Shown here: positions 60,424 through 64,000 of the stretch, in pieces
How the letters are laid out: each line of letters starts with the position of its first letter
Numbering within the stretch: position 1 is the first letter of the stretch
NCBI GenBank assembly: GCA_002816585.1
Contig: MUCT01000045.1
Coordinates: forward strand, 124,001-188,000
Source: SAR202 cluster bacterium Io17-Chloro-G6
GTDB lineage: Bacteria > Chloroflexota > Dehalococcoidia > UBA3495
DNA: 64,000 bases
Direction: 5' to 3'
The notes under the pieces: model-generated
Databases searched by the model: none
What the model was told of the DNA's origin: nothing
Seen by the model: only the letters and a program-made list of their open reading frames with translations
Position numbers and translations under genes: made by a program

Positions 60424-60595
60424 TAAAAAATCCCTGCACCAAAGACGCGGCGCAGGGAGTCGGTTACTCCGAATTGCTATCCGGCGCGCCTGGGCGGGCG
60501 GCTTGCGCATTTAGCCCCCAATGGGGGACCCGCGGTCTCTGGCGTGTTGCTTCTTAAATTGTAAAACCGTGACGTTGAGTTATTCCGGCTATTAT
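60424..60595 (-). promoter_or_regulatory. L10 leader with attenuator-type terminator
   Basis: The 212-base space between rplA and rplJ contains, on the minus strand, a stem tccctgc/gcaggga (60431-60437 with 60452-60458) followed at once by TTTTTTA. That is an intrinsic terminator 41 bases before rplJ. In many bacteria the L10(L12)4 complex binds a leader at this place and controls rplJL, so attenuation is likely. I cannot align the kink-turn part by eye, so the L10-leader name rests on position and terminator. Confidence 0.65.
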
Positions 60596-61312
60596 TTATT
60601 CCGGGGGTTCGAGGGCCTGCAGGGCGGGCATGTCCAGCGCAACACTGGGACCCATCGTCGACGTGAGATAGGCCGACCGGAAGAAAGGTCCTTTGATGCT
60701 GTCGGGCCGGTCCCTCATTATAGCATTCGCCAGGGCGGCCAGGTTATCCACCAGCATGTCGGCCTCGAAGCTCACTTTGCCCACCGACGAATGGATGATG
60801 GCGGTGCGGTCTGTCCGGTACTCGGTCCGCCCGCCCTTGGCTTCTTGGATCGCCCGAGCCAAGTCCTGAGGTTGGACCATGGTGCCATTGCGCGGGTTGG
60901 GCATGAGGCCCTTTCGGCCCAGGATACGGCCTAGCTTACCGATCTTGGGCATGACCTGGGGAGTGGCCAGTCCGACTTCAAATTCGGTCCAGCCCCCTTC
61001 TATTCTTTCAATCAGGTCGTCTTCGCCAACGAAGTCCGCTCCAGCGGCACGCGCCTCTTCTCCTCCCTCAGCGCCGGCGAACACCACCACGCGGATGGTC
61101 TTGCCCATGCCGTGGGGCAGGCTGCAAACGCCGCGGATCATCTGGTCGGCGTGCCGGGGGTCTACGTTGGTCCTGATGTGTAGCTCAACGGTCTCGTCGA
61201 ACTTAGCGGTGGATACTTCTTTCAGAAGATCCATTGCTTCTTTGGGCTCGTAGCTCTTTTCCGAGTCCACCCTTTCCGCGACGGCGCTGAATCGCCGGCT
61301 GTGTTTGACCAT
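60596..61312 (-). CDS. rplA: 50S ribosomal protein L1
   Basis: L1, 238 residues, forms the L1 stalk. KHSRRFSAVAERVDSEKSYEPKEAMDLLKEVSTAKFDETVELHIRTNVDPRHADQMIRG is the N-terminal domain; GRKGLMPNPRNGTMV is the conserved rRNA-binding signature; FRSAYLTSTMGPSVALD ends the core. ATG 61312, five bases after rplK, with GGAG inside the rplK end. Also a possible translational repressor of the rplK-rplA message in other bacteria. Confidence 0.98.
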   Translation of the reverse strand: MVKHSRRFSAVAERVDSEKSYEPKEAMDLLKEVSTAKFDETVELHIRTNVDPRHADQMIRGVCSLPHGMGKTIRVVVFAGAEGGEEARAAGADFVGEDDLIERIEGGWTEFEVGLATPQVMPKIGKLGRILGRKGLMPNPRNGTMVQPQDLARAIQEAKGGRTEYRTDRTAIIHSSVGKVSFEADMLVDNLAALANAIMRDRPDSIKGPFFRSAYLTSTMGPSVALDMPALQALEPPE

Positions 61313-61317
61313 GGTTG

Positions 61318-61743
61318 CTAATCTCCTACCGCGATTCCCATGCTGCGGGCCGTGCCTGCTATGATGTTCATCGCCTCATCAACCGTGCCGGCGTTCAGGT
61401 CGGCCATCTTCGATTCGGCAATCTCTCTGAGTTGCTGCCGGCTAACATTACCCACGCTACCCGACCGGGCTTCGGAACTCCCCTTCTCCACTCCAGCCGC
61501 TTTGCGCAACATGTCCGAAGCCGGAGGGGTGCGGGTCACGAATGTGAAGGACCGGTCCTCGAAGACGGTGAGATGCACCGGTATGATGGTCCCTGCTTGG
61601 TTGGCGGTTTTGGCGTTATATTCTTTTACGAATCCCATGATATTGACGCCGTGTTGGCCCAACGCGGGACCCACGGGCGGGGCCGGTGTCGCCTTCCCGG
61701 CTTCTAACTGCAATTTGATGATGGCTCTAACTTTCTTCGCCAA
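61318..61743 (-). CDS. rplK: 50S ribosomal protein L11
   Basis: L11, 141 residues, binds the GTPase-associated 23S r[47 protein letters not shown] is the N-terminal domain; [19 protein letters not shown] is the RNA-binding part. Start TTG 61743 follows AAGGAG. A dispersed repeat pair (61775-61848) stands between it and nusG. Confidence 0.98.
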   Translation of the reverse strand: MAKKVRAIIKLQLEAGKATPAPPVGPALGQHGVNIMGFVKEYNAKTANQAGTIIPVHLTVFEDRSFTFVTRTPPASDMLRKAAGVEKGSSEARSGSVGNVSRQQLREIAESKMADLNAGTVDEAMNIIAGTARSMGIAVGD

Positions 61744-61774
61744 AGGGGGCTCCTTAAGAGGCTCTCTTGGTTGG

Positions 61775-61848
61775 GTCCTTCGACAGGCTCAGGATGAGCG
61801 CAACGAGGTGACTTTCCGTGTTATGGATGTGGTGAGTTCGTCGAATCA
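61775..61848. repeat. Inverted pair of dispersed repeat units inside the ribosomal operon
   Basis: Type A (61775-61800) and a diverged type B (61823-61848) in the 121-base nusG-rplK gap. They can form a hairpin in the operon's transcript, but without a T tract. Confidence 0.85.
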
Positions 61849-61864
61849 TTTGTTGCGAGGAGTT

Positions 61865-62443
61865 CTAGATTCGTTCTACCTGGAGGAAGTCCAACTCCAC
61901 GGGCGTTTCGCGCCCGAAGAAAGATACCATAACCCGGACTTTCCCTTTGCCTTCGTCGACATCGTTGATGGAGCCGATGAAGTCCACAAAGGGACCTTCG
62001 GTGATCCGAACGGTTTCGCCGCGCTCCAGGCCGATATTCACGCGGGTGGGGTCCGAGTCCACCTGCTTAAGGATGTCCTCGATCTGCTTGTCTTCCAGCG
62101 GCACCGGCTTGGGCCGCTTGTCATGTTCATCCTCGGTGGAGACGAACCCGGTGACGCCTGGGGTGTTCCGAACGGCGTACCAACTTTCGTCGTCCATGGT
62201 CATTTGAACCAAGATATAACCAGGGAACAGCTTTTTGCGTTCCGAGCGCCTCTGGCCGTCCTTGAAGATTACCTCTTCTTCCGTGGGGACCAAAACCTCA
62301 TTTATGCGGTCCTGCATATCCAGACTCTGAATGCGCAGGCGGAGATTTTTTTCAACCAGGTCTTCTTGCCCGGAGTAGGTATGTACGATATACCAACGCG
62401 GCCCTTGCGATTCTTCTGTTTCCGATGTGTTTCTTATAGTCAT
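61865..62443 (-). CDS. nusG: Transcription termination/antitermination protein NusG
   Basis: NusG, 192 residues from the chosen start. The NGN domain has PRWYIVHTYSGQEDLVEKNLRLRI, KLFPGYILVQMTMDDESWYAVRNTPGVTGFV; the KOW domain is ERGETVRITEGPFVDFIGSINDVDEGKGKVRVMVSFFGRETPVELDFLQVERI. The frame opens at TTG 62467, but ATG 62443 starts MTIRNTSE and is nearer the conserved part. Follows secE by 101 bases. Links RNA polymerase to the ribosome or Rho. Confidence 0.97.
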   Translation of the reverse strand: MTIRNTSETEESQGPRWYIVHTYSGQEDLVEKNLRLRIQSLDMQDRINEVLVPTEEEVIFKDGQRRSERKKLFPGYILVQMTMDDESWYAVRNTPGVTGFVSTEDEHDKRPKPVPLEDKQIEDILKQVDSDPTRVNIGLERGETVRITEGPFVDFIGSINDVDEGKGKVRVMVSFFGRETPVELDFLQVERI

Positions 62444-62544
62444 AATGCTATTTCCGATGCGGGGCAAACCGAAGGGGGCGGCGCGATGACGCGCCCCACG
62501 TTTTCTGGATGACGGTCTCCCGAGGTTCAGCCCGGACTTTTGGT

Positions 62545-62781
62545 TTAAAAGATTACCCGGGTGAATAACTCAGAGAAGACGCGGTCGAGGCCTCCCAAAA
62601 AGAACCCGGCTGCGATGGCCAATACGATGACCACCATAGTTAGGCGGGCAGTCTCTTCCCGGCTGGGCCAGACCGACTTGCGCAATTCACCATAGGTTTC
62701 CTGGAGGAAACCAACGGGATTGACGCGCTGGCCGCCGGCAGGTGCGGCGATTCGACCGCTACGCGTTGATGCCCTGGCCAT
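62545..62781 (-). CDS. secE: Preprotein translocase subunit SecE
   Basis: A 78-residue SecE. A short basic N-terminus is followed by FLQETYGELRKSVWPSREETARLTMVVIVLA, in which the amphipathic helix and the RKSVWPSREET motif are typical, then a single transmembrane helix (MVVIVLAIAAGFFLGGL). Start ATG 62781 is six bases after the rpmG stop. Part of the SecYEG channel in the inner membrane. Confidence 0.96.
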   Translation of the reverse strand: MARASTRSGRIAAPAGGQRVNPVGFLQETYGELRKSVWPSREETARLTMVVIVLAIAAGFFLGGLDRVFSELFTRVIF

Positions 62782-62787
62782 CGGGGG

Positions 62788-62958
62788 TTACCTCACTTCG
62801 CGGTGGGTCTTGTGCGACCGGCACCTGGAGCAGTACTTTCTCAACTCCATCCGGTTCGGGTCGTTGCGGCGGTTTTTTGCCGTGGTGTAATTGCGCTCCC
62901 GGCAGTCGCCGCATTGCAGGGTGATGATTTGACGTACGTCAACTGTCTTTCTGGCCAT
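62788..62958 (-). CDS. rpmG: 50S ribosomal protein L33
   Basis: L33, 56 residues, read directly from the minus strand. It starts [20 protein letters not shown] and continues [20 protein letters not shown] with the second cysteine pair CSRC, then a basic end KTHREVR. Two CxxC pairs mark the zinc-type form. ATG 62956-62958 directly follows the tuf stop (three bases between), and TAA ends at 62788. The order tuf-rpmG-secE-nusG is standard. Confidence 0.95.
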   Translation of the reverse strand: MARKTVDVRQIITLQCGDCRERNYTTAKNRRNDPNRMELRKYCSRCRSHKTHREVR

Positions 62959-62961
62959 GAT

Positions 62962-64000
62962 TTATGACACCACCTTAGTGATTACGCCGGAGCCCACGGT
63001 ACGTCCGCCTTCGCGAATGGCGAACCGCATCTGTTCTTCGATGGGCACAGGACTCATCAATTCGATTTCCATCTTAACGTTGTCCCCAGGCATGACCATC
63101 TCAACGCCCTCGGGCAGAGTGCATTCGCCTGTGATGTCGCTGGTTCGGATGTAGAACTGGGGTTTGTAGCCGGAGAAGAATGGTGTGTGCCGTCCGCCCT
63201 CGTCGCGGCTAAGGACGTATACCTCAGCTTCGGCTTTGGTGTAGGGTTTCATCGTTCCGGGCGCCACGAGAACCTGCCCACGCTCAACTTCTTCCCGGTC
63301 CACACCGCGGAGCAGGATGCCCACGGCATCTCCCGCCTCAGTGCTGTCCAGGTTCTTGTGGAACATCTCCAGGCCAGTGGCCACGGTTCCACGGACATCG
63401 CCCCACCGGATAATCTCAACCGGCGAACCCACTTTCAGGGTGCCGCGCTCGACCCGGCCGGTAACAACGGTGCCGCGGCCTTTGATGCCGAACACATCTT
63501 CAATGGGCATGAGGAACGGCCGGTCCGTTACCCGCTCAGGGATGGGAATATATTCGTCCATAACCTCGACCAGTTTCAGCACCTGCGCTACTGCTTCTTC
63601 GTCGCCCTCAAGGGCTTTCAACCCGCTCACGCGGACGACGGGCGTGTCGTCGCCGGGGAAGTTGTAGCGGTTTAAGAGGTCGCGGACCTCAAGCTCCACC
63701 AACTCCAGCAGTTCATCGTCGTCCATCATGTCGACCTTGTTCAGGGCTACGACAATCTTGGGCACCTCAACCTGGCGGGCAAGAAGGATGTGCTCCCGAG
63801 TTTGGGGCATAGGACCGTCAGGAGCGCTCACCACCAGGACCGCGCCGTCCATCTGGGCCGCGCCGGTAATCATGTTCTTGATATAGTCAGCGTGACCGGG
63901 GCAGTCTACGTGGGCATAGTGCCGGGTTTCCGACTCGTATTCCACGTGGGCAATGGCGATGGTTACGCCGCGGGCCTTCTCTTCCGGGGCGTTGTCAATG
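62962..64000 (-). CDS. tuf: Elongation factor Tu, 5' truncated by the window
   Basis: The C-terminal 345 or so residues of EF-Tu. The frame continues to the window edge (reading [14 protein letters not shown] at 63955-63996, the switch I region), so the start lies outside. [26 protein letters not shown] (G3, cut into shorter parts here), NKVDMMDD (G4) and the effector domains follow; [17 protein letters not shown] and [19 protein letters not shown] belong to domains 2 and 3. Last residues [10 protein letters not shown] end at TAA 62962-62964. Brings aminoacyl-tRNA to the ribosome. Confidence 0.98.
   Translation of the reverse strand, partial: IDNAPEEKARGVTIAIAHVEYESETRHYAHVDCPGHADYIKNMITGAAQMDGAVLVVSAPDGPMPQTREHILLARQVEVPKIVVALNKVDMMDDDELLELVELEVRDLLNRYNFPGDDTPVVRVSGLKALEGDEEAVAQVLKLVEVMDEYIPIPERVTDRPFLMPIEDVFGIKGRGTVVTGRVERGTLKVGSPVEIIRWGDVRGTVATGLEMFHKNLDSTEAGDAVGILLRGVDREEVERGQVLVAPGTMKPYTKAEAEVYVLSRDEGGRHTPFFSGYKPQFYIRTSDITGECTLPEGVEMVMPGDNVKMEIELMSPVPIEEQMRFAIREGGRTVGSGVITKVVS

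Overview
The window looks like a chromosome segment of an uncultivated Chloroflexota bacterium, most likely Dehalococcoidia and close to the SAR202 type. This is inferred from protein style, the mix of family III CoA-transferases, P450s, DUF1501/DUF1800 proteins and amidohydrolases, frequent TTG starts behind strong Shine-Dalgarno sites, and small dispersed palindromic repeats. No rRNA, tRNA, CRISPR array, integrase or transposase was seen. Both ends cut a gene: an amidase on the left and EF-Tu on the right.

Layout. 1-7.1 kb: amidase end, a flavin-nucleotide-binding protein with a 14-bp tandem repeat upstream, then yebC-ruvC-ruvA-uvrB (recombination and repair) and a small HEPN-like protein. 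7.1-9.7 kb (minus): a two-gene D-glutamate cyclase (DUF1445 + DUF4392) followed by an amidohydrolase. 9.9-15.8 kb: an orphan winged-helix regulator with a degenerate receiver, recG, and a fatty-acid kinase pair (DegV/FakB and FakA). 16-18.1 kb: rplU-rpmA-rpmE and a DUF1385 membrane protein. 18.2-24.4 kb: an MFS exporter, a B12-binding radical-SAM-like protein that has lost its cluster cysteines, an NTF2-like protein and two tandem P450s. 24.7-27 kb: a HAS-barrel protein overlapping herA. 27.3-29.8 kb: two family III CoA-transferases. 30-33.3 kb: an S9 peptidase and a glutaredoxin-TrxR (AhpF-like) fusion.

33.6-40.2 kb (all minus) reads as a redox-linked block: trxB, a CoA-binding protein, then, behind a near-consensus PerR box lying on a sigma70-type promoter, DUF1800, SDR, DUF1501, NHL propeller and a Fur/PerR regulator. 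40.4-45.6 kb: a CocE/PepX_C pseudogene remnant, a methyltransferase, glyA, rpsF-ssb-rpsR and a membrane-anchored SurA-like protein. 45.7-53.8 kb: hom, thrC, folE, a BioF2-like acyltransferase, an MshA-like glycosyltransferase, DUF502, a frameshifted MshD-like GNAT pseudogene and a PIG-L deacetylase; three of these resemble mycothiol enzymes. 53.8-58.7 kb: a tandem DUF6226 pair, a DUF885 protein, an EthD-like protein and an S41 lipoprotein lacking its catalytic lysine. 58.8-64 kb (minus): the classic tuf-rpmG-secE-nusG-rplK-rplA-(L10 leader attenuator)-rplJ-rplL operon ending in a small zinc-ribbon protein.

The most unusual items are the cysteine-less radical-SAM homologue, the PerR-type operator over the DUF1800 operon promoter, the split D-glutamate cyclase, the AhpF-like redox fusion, the mycothiol-like gene neighbourhood and the apparently non-catalytic S41 and CoA-transferase paralogues.
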